Positions 47,717-58,194 of a DNA stretch of 64,000 nt are shown here, in pieces. Within the stretch, counting starts at the first letter, position 1, and each line of letters starts with the position of its first letter. Made by a program: the position numbers and the translations under genes. Below the pieces are notes generated by a model. It saw only the letters and a program-made list of their open reading frames with translations, was not told where the DNA came from and made no database searches. The stretch is from Calliphora vicina (lineage: Eukaryota; Arthropoda; Insecta; Diptera; Calliphoridae): NCBI RefSeq assembly GCF_958450345.1, contig NC_088780.1, positions 120,046,226 to 120,110,225 on the forward strand, written 5' to 3'.

Positions 47717-48113
47717 TTATACCCACCATAAAAGAGGGGAATATACTGATTTTGTCACTCCGTTTTTAACACATCGAAATATTCATCGCAGACCCCTAAA
47801 AGTTCGTCTATCTGTTTGAAATACGATAGGGCACATACGAAAGGAGCTAGTTGGCTAAAATACCCTCTATTGATAATGTTTGTTTGTTATTGAAAATTGG
47901 CAATATCGGTCCATGATTTCACCTAGCCCCCTTACAAATGTATCGTGCTGAAATAGGACATAAATATGTTTTATATGAAGATAAATGTTTCTACTAACTT
48001 TTGTGAGGATCGATCCATAATTGACCCTATATCAGAAAAAAATTTTATTGTCACATATTGATGGTGGGTATACAAGATTCGGTACAACCGAATATAACAC
48101 TATTACTTGTTTT
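47717..48113 (+). mobile_element. DINE-1-like element, mosaic type
   Basis: Left arm TATACCCACCATAAAAGAGG; middle with GCAATATCGGTCCATGATTTCACCTAGCCCC like the GGTCGGGC type; right end with GATGGTGGGTATACAAG and hairpin ATTCGGTACAACCGAAT plus ACTTGTTTT like the ATTCGGC type. Confidence 0.6.
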
Positions 48114-48631
48114 CATACGCTTTCTTTCTCATGCAGTCGAACAGATCTTAAGCTATTGACAGATTACAGCGGGATTTTGCAAACACACACATACATAAAC
48201 GTAAGATATTTTGCATTTGTAAGAGTGTTAACAGTGTCGAATAAATATAAAACTGTTTATTATGAATGCCATACAAGGCAAACTATATTTATGCAACTGC
48301 ATACTTTTGCTCTTCACTGTTTAAATGAAATTGTACGAGTTATATGTTGTACAGGATATATGTGGAAAATGAGTTAAGTAATATTGGTGAATCGCATGGC
48401 ATATGGGATGTATTAAATTTATTGTCATGCATTACATGAGTTTTTAATCTACATATTCCTCTTCAATCTTTAATAGAGAAAAAAAACGTCTTATGAAAAT
48501 AATCATGCGTGTGACTTATTTGGCGCAGTACCTTGTAAGATTACCTTAACAAACAGTTTTTTAATTAATCAAATTTATTTCTAGTACGTTTGTCAGAGAG
48601 GTTTACTTTATTTTATATATTTGCGTATATT
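48114..48631. other. Intron sequence, unassigned
   Basis: No gene; the frame at 48021-48377 starts inside the DINE-1-like element and is not supported. Confidence 0.35.
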
Positions 48632-48990
48632 TATACCCCACACCACCATAGTGGAGAGGGTATTATGCCTTTGTGCAGATGTTTGTAACGCCCAAAAATA
48701 TTAGTCTAATACCCATCTTAAAGTATACCGATCAACTTTGAATCACTTTCTGAGTCGATTAAACGATGTCCGCCCGTCCGTCCGTCTGACTGGCTGTCCA
48801 TGTAAACTTTGTGCGCAAAGTACAAGTCGCAATTTTGAAGATATTTAGATTAAATTCCTTACATACTACTATTTCAGTCCGTTATTTGCCATAGCCCCCT
48901 TACAAATGTAATCCCGACATTGGACTTTATCCGTGATAAATGTTTAACTCATATAGGTATCTAAACAAATTTCGCATTTCATATGGACAT
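48632..48990 (+). mobile_element. DINE-1-like element, GGTCGGGC-end type, 3' truncated
   Basis: TATACCCCACACCACCATAGTGGAGAGGGTAT arm, TTTGTAACGCCCAAAAATAT, CTGAGTCGATTAAACGATGTCC and GTCCGTCCGTCTG core, ending near the ACAACTAGTGTTTATAAACC sequence. Confidence 0.65.
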
Positions 48991-49000
48991 AAATAACACA

Positions 49001-49095
49001 ACTAGTGTTTATAAACCGGTTAACCGAAAACCCGGTTTTGTTGATTTTCGGTTAACCGGTTTTTAAAATTTGGGACCAAAATTAATAAATCTAAT
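49001..49095. repeat. AACCGGTTAACCG hairpin, possible transposon end
   Basis: AACCGGTTAACCGAAAACCC faces TTTTCGGTTAACCGGTTTTT across a 10-base loop, between two DINE-1-like copies. It may be a remnant of a foldback or hAT element that inserted there. Confidence 0.45.
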
Positions 49096-49503
49096 GTTTT
49101 TGTGCATTTTTATACCCAAACCCAACACCGTTTGTGCAGATGTTTGTAACGCCCAAAAATATTAGTCTAACACCCACCTTAAAGTATACCGATCGACTTA
49201 GAATCACTTTCTGAGTTGATTAAACGATGTCCGTGCGTCCGTCTGGCTGACTGTCCATGTAAACCTTGTGCGCAGAGTACAGGTCGCAATTGAAGATATT
49301 TCGATCAAATTCGGTACATATTATTTTTTCGGCCCAAGAACCAAGTCTATTGAAACTGGCTAAAATCGGTCCATTATTTCACCTAGCACCCATGACAAAA
49401 TTCATGTCACCAATTTTGTTACGATTTTTGCTTCCATACCCCCAGACCCACTTCCGAAAATCACTTTAACGAGCATAAATCGCTTAAAAATGTTTGTATA
49501 CAC

Positions 49504-50745
49504 CAGTGTTGCCAGGAGCTGGCGAAAAAAGAAGCTATATTGGCTTCAAAAAAAGGGCAGAAAAGCTAAACCGCTTTAGAAAAAAAGCCAAAAAAAAGCT
49601 AAAATATTATAAATTAAGAATTTTGGTTTATATTTATTTTTAAATAAAAAATTAGAAAATATGTTCATAAAATTCATCTGCTTTACTTAAAGGAAGTACT
49701 AAAAAGTTAAATGCTAGATTAACCATGTCAGAAAATGGACATTGTTGGTTCTATATTTGTCCATTTATAGTTTAATATATTCTACCCCTGAGCCTTAAGC
49801 TTCGTAATTTTATTAGCACTTTAATTTTTCACTATCAATATGACATAATATATTTTTTTTGGTTTTACTACTTTATTATCAACGGGAAAAAATTGATTTT
49901 GCGTAGAGTTTTCATATGGTAATCTTTGTCGCAATTGCTCAATTAGTTTAATTTGTCGTATTATTTTTGTCATAATCTTCACTAATTAAAACGTTCTTTA
50001 TTTTATCTCTCATTCATCAAACTAGTATGAAAAATGTGTCAAAAACATTAAACAATTTTCAATTGGCGACGATAATGGATCAAATTCCTTGAATTTTAAA
50101 TCAGAAAACAGCAAATGATTTATTTACTTTTTGTACTTTGTGCAATACTGGTTTTAAAAAAAGATGGTACGCCAAATTATAATCAGTGTATTAATTACTT
50201 AAAAGTTTGGCTTTTTAGAATTGCTGGTTTGACGAAATTAAAACAAAATGGGTTTTAACTCGAAGCATAGATCCACAAGACGTTTAACGGCTATTGATCG
50301 CCATCGAGTATCACAAGCCTTCAAGAGTTTGTGGGGCTCTTGTCTATTATATAATGATGAATATAATGTGTAATAACAATTTTGTCTTGAAAGAGAATTT
50401 GCTAGACATTTAAGCTTTCAGATATAAAATACTCTATTTCATTTTGAACCACTTGATATTGGCAATTGTTATTTGTTCTTTTAATACTGCACAATTATTG
50501 AGTATGTTGAAAAGCTAAATGAAAATCAGTAATGAATTAAAATGAAAATGGTTCACAAATATAAATTTAGCCTTTTTATTTACTCTTTAGTCTCGAAATT
50601 TTTAGCCTTTTTTAATTTCAAAAAAAGGTTTTTGAAATTAAGAAAAGGCTAGAAAAAAGCCACGAAGCTAAAGCCAAAATTTCGAGGCTAAAGAGTAAAT
50701 GAAAAGGTTAAATTTAGCCTCAAAAAGGCTAAACTGGCAACACTG
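49504..50745 (-). mobile_element. hAT element with perfect 8-bp target duplication
   Basis: Terminal inverted repeats CAGTGTTGCCA and TGGCAACACTG, directly flanked by GTATACAC (49496-49503) and GTATACAC (50746-50753). Subterminal AAAAAAGCC/GGCTTTTTT words are repeated at both ends. The 1242-bp interior is degenerate; on the minus strand near 50275-50345 it reads PHKLLKACDTRWRSIAVKRL, resembling the DTRW region of hAT transposases. Broken, so non-autonomous. Confidence 0.85.
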
Positions 50746-50775
50746 GTATACACACAAAATTAAACATATACTACG

Positions 50776-51046
50776 TTTATACGCAAGGCTTATTCGCAAA
50801 TAAAAATATTGTAATTAGAAAAATTTGCCGTATAAACATTGAATTATTTTTTATTTGCAAATAGCTAACTCACGAAACATTGCCATATTTTTTAACGTTT
50901 TTAGTTTTTCTTTCCTTTTTTAATTGTAAGACAAACAAGAATTTTTAATTCCTTTATATTTGCATTTAAAAAATAAGAATTTTCCGTAACCAAAGTGACA
51001 TTAATTGCAAATTATTTTTATTTGCGAATAGGCTGCGTATATAATA
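50776..51046. mobile_element. Foldback MITE with TATACGCA/TTATTCGCAAAT ends
   Basis: TTATACGCAAGGCTTATTCGCAAATAAAAAT on the left is matched inverted by ATTTTTATTTGCGAATAGGCTGCGTATA on the right. It is inserted in the DINE-1-like element just after the hAT copy. Non-coding. Confidence 0.6.
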
Positions 51047-51217
51047 TATAATAGTGATCGGTCCATAATTGGTCATAGCTCCCATAAAAGGCCCACTTCC
51101 GAAAATCACTCAAAAATATAAATTAATGAAATTTTAAAAGAAAAATGATTTTGCTCATTTACTTAGTGTAGGGTATTATATGGTCGGGCTTGACCGATCA
51201 TACTTTCTTACTTGTTT

Positions 51218-52589
51218 TAATCTTTATCTTGTACTTCTAAAGTAAAAAGCATATGACATTAGTAGGTAAATTTTCATTTATCTTTTATTTCTGATTATAT
51301 TCTTTACACTTACTTTTTTTGTGAATATTTCGAGCTAGTTGACAGATTTTAGTTTAACCTTTTAATATATGATCACTTTGTAAGCTTTTGAAAAATGCTT
51401 TAGCAGACTGCTTTGTGGTAGTTTCGTTCTATGTTCTTAGTACTTGATCTACAATAAAATATCAACTCCGGATTTCATCTCATAGTAAATGAGAATGATT
51501 CGACTGAAGATGACTCCATGCCCATGAGCAATTCCAGACTTGAAGTTTTTGTTTTTACAGCTATATATTTTTAAAGATAAAGTTTTTTTACCACACAATG
51601 CCTAAATGTTTGTGCCATATGTACCAAGTTTTGATAATATGTATGTACAATTTGATTTTACAACGTTAGCAGAAAAGAAGCAAGATCCATTATGATGTGT
51701 CTAGTATATCCTCCCATCTCTTTTATTGTTGATGTTTGTGACCTTATTATTTGTCATATTTGGAAGTGTTTGCTGATTTGGTACTACTTTTATCTAAAAT
51801 TTCGCAGTCTTCTTCATTTTAACTTGAAAACATAAATAAAAACTTAAGAACTACTTGCTAAATTAATAATTGTACAGGATTTTATAACAATTTGATTGAG
51901 TGGATATGATAATATTAAACTGGATAAGGGTTAAGAAATTTATATTTCCTTCATTTTTATAAAAAAAAATCCTAAGACTGTTATATAATAGGCAATGTAG
52001 TGATTTTCCATTATAAACATACTACAATATCCACTTCTATGACGTTTGCTTTCGTCGATGCTATTTCAAAACTATTAATAGTCCATTTGTCAATATAACT
52101 GGAGTTTTTTTGTCATCATTCACAAAATGTTTCACATTCAATCTCGTCATTAAGATTAACTACTGATGGCTCAATAATTGTCAAATTGTTGGCAGGAAAT
52201 TGAAAAGAAATTGATTTCGATTGTGCTAAGGAAATATTGTAGTAAAAACGAGAACAATTTTTTTTTCTCAACATTGTTCTACTTCCTGTCCAAGTGGAAG
52301 ATGAGCCATTGTTACTGTTCATGTTGTGCTGCACAGAGGTATCTTTTTTTGTTTTTTTTTTTCGTACTTACACACAATGACATGTGTGTGAATATGAATC
52401 CGCAAATAATTTGCATGTAAATAATGACATACGGCAAATAGATAGTTACATACATATGTACATATGTACAAGGAGAAAGTAATTAAATTGTCAGTTTTTA
52501 TTAAATCATATAAAATGAACGCTTAATCGACTAGTAAACTACATAAAAGAAAATTACAAAATTTAGTTTTTCTTTTTTTATTCTTACAG
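51218..52589. other. Intron sequence before the terminal exon
   Basis: Unique-looking DNA. Opposed frames at 52116-52334 (minus) and 52178-52420 (plus) have no motif. Near the end TACATACATATGTACATATG is a short alternating repeat, then the T-rich tract and acceptor of the last exon. Confidence 0.45.
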
Positions 52590-53654
52590 GTTACCAGCTT
52601 TACCACCGCCAACAAAAAAGGTACCATACCAATGCCATCCTCGAGTGCGGGTGCACTGCAAAAACACCAACAACACCAAATAGCCACAATCGAAACACCA
52701 CCGAACAGTGCCGGAGCACTACCAATGCAAATACCAACCGTAACCTGCGATTTAGCATCAGACATTTCCACCTCCGAAGCAGCAGAAATGGAGCCACATC
52801 CCCTAGTTTATCCCAATAGTAGTTGTAGTAATAATATGGGTATCCTGCCCTCCAATAATATAGACATACCGTGTAATTTAAGTGCATCAGCGAATTGTAA
52901 GGAAACCCTTAAAGTGAGTACAATAACAACGGGTCATGGGGCCTTAAATGTACCTGTGCCACCATCAATGGCTGCCAACAACAACAGCACAACGACAACG
53001 TCAGCAATTGCTTTAAACAACAACAATGGCAGTGTGACGACGACCACGACATCTCTGGCAGCCACGACGTTGACGGCCTCGAATGCCAACGAACTGAAGG
53101 TGTCACCATTGGCGGGACGCTGTCGCGCCTTATCGGTAGGCGTAGATCCTGATATGGTAAGTGAATTTGATCCATCAAGTTCAGATTCTGGAGTTGTAAG
53201 TCGTTGTGCGGTCGTAAAACCATTAAAATTTCGTTTATGTCAGCCAATATTTGGTCGCAAGTCCAACAATAACCGAAGGCAAAATGAATCGAAAACGGTG
53301 ACCGTTAAGGATGTGCCGAAACAAGAGATCGTTAAAGCCGAACTCGAACCTGCCATACCGAAAGTACAAAAGCCCCGAGATCCCGAAAAGGAGAAACGGC
53401 GCATAGCCCGCAAAAAAGAGAAACGTGCTACACTGATATTGGGACTCATAATGGGTTCCTTCATTGCCTGCTGGCTGCCTTTCTTTTTTCTCTACATTCT
53501 AATGCCAGCGTGCTCAACACATTGTCACATACCCGATTCAGCATTTGCCATTGCCTTTTGGCTCGGCTACATGAATTCGGCGCTCAATCCGGCCATCTAT
53601 ACCATTTTCAACAAGGACTTTCGGCGAGCGTTTCGCCGCATACTCTTCAAGTGA
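52590..53654 (+). CDS. Octalpha2R: Terminal exon of alpha2-adrenergic-like octopamine receptor (ICL3, TM6, TM7, stop)
   Basis: The last coding exon has 354 codons plus TGA, read in phase 0 from the acceptor TTCTTACAG and starting VTSFTTANKKG. Residues 1-265 or so form a very long third intracellular loop with low-complexity Asn, Thr and Ser runs (about 130-165) and a charged end (EKEKRRIARKKEKR). TM6 follows with the CWLP motif at 53469-53480, then an extracellular loop with two Cys (ACSTHCHIP). TM7 carries NPAIY at 53586-53600. A short basic helix 8 (KDFRRAFRRILFK) ends at the stop with no tail and no palmitoylation Cys. A long loop 3 with a very short tail is typical of Gi-coupled alpha2- and D2-like amine receptors, so Gi coupling is inferred. 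The 5' part of the gene is outside the window. The Octalpha2R assignment rests on resemblance only. Octopamine or tyramine as ligand is very likely, but the subtype is less sure. Confidence 0.88.
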   Translation, partial: VTSFTTANKKGTIPMPSSSAGALQKHQQHQIATIETPPNSAGALPMQIPTVTCDLASDISTSEAAEMEPHPLVYPNSSCSNNMGILPSNNIDIPCNLSASANCKETLKVSTITTGHGALNVPVPPSMAANNNSTTTTSAIALNNNNGSVTTTTTSLAATTLTASNANELKVSPLAGRCRALSVGVDPDMVSEFDPSSSDSGVVSRCAVVKPLKFRLCQPIFGRKSNNNRRQNESKTVTVKDVPKQEIVKAELEPAIPKVQKPRDPEKEKRRIARKKEKRATLILGLIMGSFIACWLPFFFLYILMPACSTHCHIPDSAFAIAFWLGYMNSALNPAIYTIFNKDFRRAFRRILFK

Positions 53655-55019
53655 TGTTTGGCCTATGTGTGCTGTTATCGGTGCGTTCATGCCAGTATCG
53701 AAAAGGCAACGGAACGTGCCATGGGCAGCACACCCATGGGTTATAATATGTATCATTATAGACGTTAGATTTGGTTATCTTTTGCTTAGATTTTGTAAAT
53801 TATTATTAATAAATAGTGAATTAAAACCTACATAGAATTAAATCAATAATTTAAACTACAAAGAATCATCTACGAAAAAAGGTTTCGCCAGCAATAAAAT
53901 GCAACTATATATAAATTTATTATATAACGATAAAATCGCTAGTTTCGGTTTTTTAAATACTAAATTTTATTTCAATTTGTATAGATAAATTTTATTCTAA
54001 CTTGTTTTTTTATTTTTTTAGTTTAAAATCAAGAGTTATTTGCAAAGTTTTTTTTTTTGATCTAGATTATTGTAAACATTTTATAATTTTTTAAACAAAA
54101 TTTAGCTCATTTTAAAGCATTAAAAGGCTGTGAATTGTATATCTTAATTTCATTCATTTATAGAAACTATTATTATTAGTTTTAGTTGTTTAAACATAAT
54201 TAAGGAATTGTTTAAAATCGACGTAAATTATAATGTAGCTGCACCTTATTATTTGTGTTAATACGAGTATTACACAGTTTAGCCAAGTGGATTAAGCAAG
54301 GATTAAGTGGTCCATTCATGAAGTACTGTAGAAACGTGTTTTTTTATTATTCTATTTCTTTTTTATAACTTAAACAAAATAATTCAAAATTGCGAATCTG
54401 CGCCATTCTTTTGTTGTAAAAAAAACTTAGAAAAGACCCTATGGTTCTGATACTCTTCTTTTTATACATATGTTTTAAATACATACATATTTTATTCAAT
54501 AATATATGTACATATGTATTCTAAAAAAAATGACTTAATAAAAAATTCCATACAACCACCACAAAAAAATGTTGATAACATTTCAAATAAATTTGTAAAA
54601 CCTTGTAGTAATTTTTTTTACCAAAAAAGCAAAATGGTTTTGCAATAAAAAAGTAGTTGTTATAGATTTATTAAAAATAAATTAAACAAGCCAAAAAATC
54701 CATTAAAATTCATGCTCTTAAAAATAAATACATAAATAAATTTCATATTTCAATCAATTTTTTATTTCAAAATAAAAATAGAACTCAAATGAAATAAAGT
54801 GAAATAAATAATGTAAATAGTTAAAATGCATAAAAATCGGAAAATGTAGAGCCAAAAAAAATCAAATACTGAATAAACTAAATCAAACCCTAAAATATGT
54901 ATGAACTATATTCAATGACACTTGTATTATATTTGGACAACAAAAAAGTTAAGCAAATAGAATTGGAAAAACAAACAAAAAAATTAAAAATCATGAAGAA
55001 TTTGAAATGAAAAACATAT
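53655..55019 (+). other. 3'UTR and downstream flank of the receptor gene
   Basis: Very AT-rich, apparently unique sequence with several AATAAA words and no transposon ends recognised. The first part is 3'UTR; where it ends cannot be told from sequence alone. Confidence 0.5.
53808..53898 (+). terminator. Candidate poly(A) signals of the receptor gene
   Basis: AATAAA occurs at 53808-53813, about 155 bases after the stop, and again at 53893-53898. Both are plausible cleavage signals, but AATAAA is common by chance in DNA this AT-rich. The real 3'UTR could run further through the unique AT-rich sequence towards 55 kb. Confidence 0.4.
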
Positions 55020-55232
55020 TTGGGGGATTCACACGGTATGCTATTAAGTCATATTGTCATAATGTCCTAATTATGATAGTTTAACCAAATTTTTGTTGTG
55101 TTTCAAACAACAAATTTGTTTTGTCATAAAATAGCATTTTTTTTAGAAGCACAACAACAATTTGTAAACTATCATAATTTATTAGGACATTACGACAATA
55201 TGACCTTATAGTAGACCGTGTGAATCCCCCAA
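55020..55232. mobile_element. MITE with TTGGGGGATTCACACGGT ends
   Basis: TTGGGGGATTCACACGGT and ACCGTGTGAATCCCCCAA are perfect inverted ends of a 213-bp element whose interior is also largely palindromic (TCATATTGTCATAATGTCCTAA against TTAGGACATTACGACAATATGA). Non-coding. Confidence 0.75.
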
Positions 55233-56186
55233 TTGAATTGCACTCCAAATAAAAGTGTAAAATAAAATTTTTTGTTACGTTACGAAATAAAGTTGGCGAT
55301 TAAAAGGATTCTATGTACATGTATACCGACTACATGTCGTCATCATACATTTTAGCTAATGTCATGCAACAGCTAAAATACATGTACAAAACCAATAGAA
55401 GAAAAGAAATTGAAATTTAAAGTTCTTCCTCCAACGGCAACAAGGTGGTCTGTCAAGCAAACTGCACATTGAAATGAAATTGGAAAGCTTCCAGCCATCA
55501 ACTTATAACATTTTATAATTGACATATCTCTAGACTCTGCTACATAGACCATATGCCTCCTTGGCATTTTACTCCCTCGATCTTTGTTGCTTGCATAAAT
55601 TCCCTGTTGTTTTGCATTTCTGAAATCTCCATTTAAAATGTAATGTAAAATGAATTTTTAAAAACTGTTTTTTTGGTTTTTGTTCCTCATACTCTTCACT
55701 TGTTTTTACACAATTTTGAATTTTTTATATGCTTTCCATCGAATGCAAGGTGAACGCAAAAAACATCTGCACAAGTGCAGAGAATTGAACTTTGATGTTC
55801 AATCCAATAACGATTTGCTGTTCAACAGAATGGTTGTAACAAAAACAATGATGAACGAACACTCACACATACATACTTCGTGCACTACACTTCGATTTGC
55901 ACGTTTGTTTGAACAAGGACACCAGGGCTAAAATGCGGTTGCCGCTGTGACCAATCAACACAAAAACATTCGCAATTTACATACCAATTTTAGCAGGTTC
56001 CTCTTTATATGTATTAAAAAGTGTTCATTGGAGTGGCATGCATTCATTTATTTATGGTACTTGAAATTTCATAATCCTTAAAGAACGCTCACATTATTCA
56101 AATATTTGAGGAAATTCGTAAGTTTCTCCATGAAAACATAAACACAAATAAACGTCTAAATGAATGTGTTATAATATGGTTTATAA
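55233..56186. other. Intergenic sequence, unassigned
   Basis: Frames at 55373-55567 (minus) and 55680-55931 (plus) have no recognised domain or homologous copy in the window. Confidence 0.35.
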
Positions 56187-56341
56187 AGCTACATATACAC
56201 GGTTGTCACATTCTTACAATATTGTCAGAAAATGTTCAATAAATGGTTAACACCCATATGTATCAACATAAGTTGTCATGGTTGTGTTAACCATTTTCTG
56301 AGCATGTTCCTGACAATCTGACAACAGTGTGTACGTAGCCT
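56187..56341. mobile_element. MITE with AGCTACATATACACGGTTGTCA ends
   Basis: The left end AGCTACATATACACGGTTGTCA faces GACAACAGTGTGTACGTAGCC. Inside, TGGTTAACAC faces GTGTTAACCA. A 155-bp foldback without coding sequence. Confidence 0.6.
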
Positions 56342-56844
56342 AACACATATTCTTTTAGACGTCTAACAAAAGTTATGGTAAAACAAATGGAAATTTGTTA
56401 AATATAGTGTTTGCGCTTATTTTTCCAAATACTGCAACGATGTGAACGCAGCTTTAACCATTATTAGTAATTGAAAACTACAATGGTAGTTCCAAAAGAA
56501 AACAGTGATCTTTTATCACGCAACTAAAGGGGAAATATAAAGATTTTGACTTGGTTCTGAACTCTCAAGGGTAGATTAAAAGAACTAAACTAAAGTATTT
56601 TCACTACTTAAAATCTTTGAGGAAACTTAAATAATGGTTAGATATTAAAGGTGTGTTGCAGGTCAAATATTTGGAAGATGGAATAATACACAGAACTAAA
56701 ACCTTGGTGGGAAAATGAGTAATAACAAGTCAGAGTGTTATATTCATGTTATAATTAGGGTCTGAAGCCCGTATATATATGTATATATATTTTGAAACCA
56801 AAACGTCATACTTGTTCAACCTACTTTGTTAATTTTTGTACACT
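56342..56844. other. Intergenic sequence, unassigned
   Basis: AACAAGTCAGAGTGTTATATTC near 56725 resembles the hairpin end of ATTCGGC-type DINE-1-like elements but is too short to call. Confidence 0.3.
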
Positions 56845-57378
56845 TAGGCGCAATTTACATTAAGACTTTTCAGACTTCTGTTTTTTCGAATTCCCTTTTC
56901 AGAATCTTCCATAAAATCATGAACATTTACACGGTGATTTTTTTACATGAAATTATGATTGTCTTGTTTTTGACATTTAATTGTTGATTCTCATTAGTTT
57001 TTTATTCGTAATATTTTTTTTAAACGAAAACATCTTATCTGGAAAATAAATTGGACAATTTTTTAAATTTTTTTTTTAAAAGTAAATTCAAAATGTGTGA
57101 AGAAATAATTGAAGAAATGTTTGATTTAACTGAATTGGCAATTGAAATGTATAAATTTATTTTTTAATATAAATGATGTTTTCACTTCAACAAACGAAAA
57201 ATTATAAAACATAATAAAAAAAACACGAATGAGTGTATAAAAGAAACATGAAAAACCGAAATCATGTTTGGTTTCTTACCCATCATTCTTCTCTACCCCG
57301 TGCACCCTCAATCATCGACAAACATGAAAACAGACGTCTGGGCAAACATAAAAAAAATCATCGTGTGAATTGCGTTTA
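56845..57378. mobile_element. MITE candidate with GCGCAATTTACA ends
   Basis: TTAGGCGCAATTTACATTAA and, at the far end, ATCATCGTGTGAATTGCGTTTA are approximate inverted repeats. ATTTACACGGTGATTTTTTT inside is echoed by AAAAAAATCATCGTGTGAAT. Non-coding; boundaries approximate. Confidence 0.4.
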
Positions 57379-57964
57379 GATTCAGCACCAATGCACTATC
57401 ACTATATGATGTTGATCGATCAGAAATTGAAAGTGCGAGAAATTTTTAGATTTTTTAAATTCTTTGGAGAAGTTTTTTTTTGTAAAATTGTGAATTTTTT
57501 TTAGACGTTTCTCCACATAATTTATGATAACGCAAAAAGGGTTAGTCCGATATATTTACACAACCTTTAATCCGTTTATATATTGCGTTTTAATCGGCTC
57601 AGAAGTTTCGGAGTTATAATAACAAATTGAAAATTATATGTTTTACGTGAGAATAGCTAATTTTTGTGTTTTAAAAAACGTATGCAAAATCTAAAACCGC
57701 AGAAATTGTTCAGGTTTATTGCTTTATCGCAAAGCCAAATATAATAGCAACAAAATTAGATATAGATCATACAAATCGATTGATTATTTTCGAATTTATT
57801 CATTAACTGAATTCGATAATTTTCACAAAATTGTATGTGTTTACAAGCATGTACTTTGAGTTTAAATTGTTTTATTGTAACAAATACAAAATGAGCGAAT
57901 TCACTTAATTCTGAATTGCGCACAAAGTTTTTAATCGAAAGTTGTTCTGAGTTGATAATATTTT

Positions 57965-58028
57965 TGGGGGTTACAAACATCAGCACAAACGCATTATACC
58001 CTCCCCAATATGGTGGTATAGGGTATAC
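57965..58028 (-). mobile_element. DINE-1-like left-end fragment
   Basis: GGGGGTTACAAACATCAGCAC and TATACCCTCCCCAATATGGTGGTATAGGGTATA are the inverted left arm of the GGTCGGGC type. Confidence 0.6.
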
Positions 58029-58069
58029 AAATTGGACAAAACTATCTCAATGAAGCCAATAAACATATA

Positions 58070-58194
58070 CAGCCCAATTATGAAAAAAAAATTCCGCGGG
58101 AGTTTGTTCCCCGGGAGTTTTTTCCATTGAATTTGAATAGGAAAAATGAGAAAAGGGGAAAAACTCCCGGGAATTTTTATTCATAATTGGGCTG
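58070..58194. mobile_element. Hairpin MITE (CCCGGGAG), copy 2
   Basis: CAGCCCAATTATGAAAA to TTCATAATTGGGCTG, 125 bp, same as 42697-42823, with the TTTGAATAGGAAAAATGAGA segment shared. It lies next to a DINE-1-like fragment. Confidence 0.7.

Larger units (their letters stand above)
49111..51217 (+). mobile_element. DINE-1-like element split by a hAT element and a MITE
   Basis: The left part (49111-49503) has TATACCC, TTTGTAACGCCC, the GATGTCCGTGCGTCCGTC core and CTTCCGAAAATCACTTTAACGAGC. It resumes at 51055 with TGATCGGTCCATAATTGGTC and ends at the hairpin GGTCGGGCTTGACCGATC and CTTACTTGTTTT. The two insertions are listed separately. Confidence 0.65.
35632..52589 (+). other. Giant intron (about 17 kb) between the TM5 exon and the terminal exon
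   Basis: This is a GT-AG intron (donor GTGAGT, acceptor TTCTTACAG after a T-rich tract), phase 0, falling inside the sequence for intracellular loop 3. It holds most of the transposon insertions listed between 36 and 51 kb and no further receptor exon that I could recognise. Because it sits in the loop that sets G-protein coupling, an unannotated cassette exon would be worth looking for with RNA data. Confidence 0.8.

Noticed and set aside
48021..48377. 118-codon frame
   Set aside because: Begins inside a DINE-1-like element and continues without motif; no sign of a real gene.
35473..53654. Assignment to OAMB, tyramine receptor 1, 5-HT1 or D2-type dopamine receptor
   Set aside because: TM5 and TM6-TM7 match the alpha2-adrenergic pattern better than those families as I recall them; a sequence search would settle it.
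52600..53756. Frames of 70-112 codons on the minus strand and other + frames around the terminal receptor exon
   Set aside because: They are shadows of the GPCR exon, produced by its codon bias and low-complexity repeats; no motif or start context.
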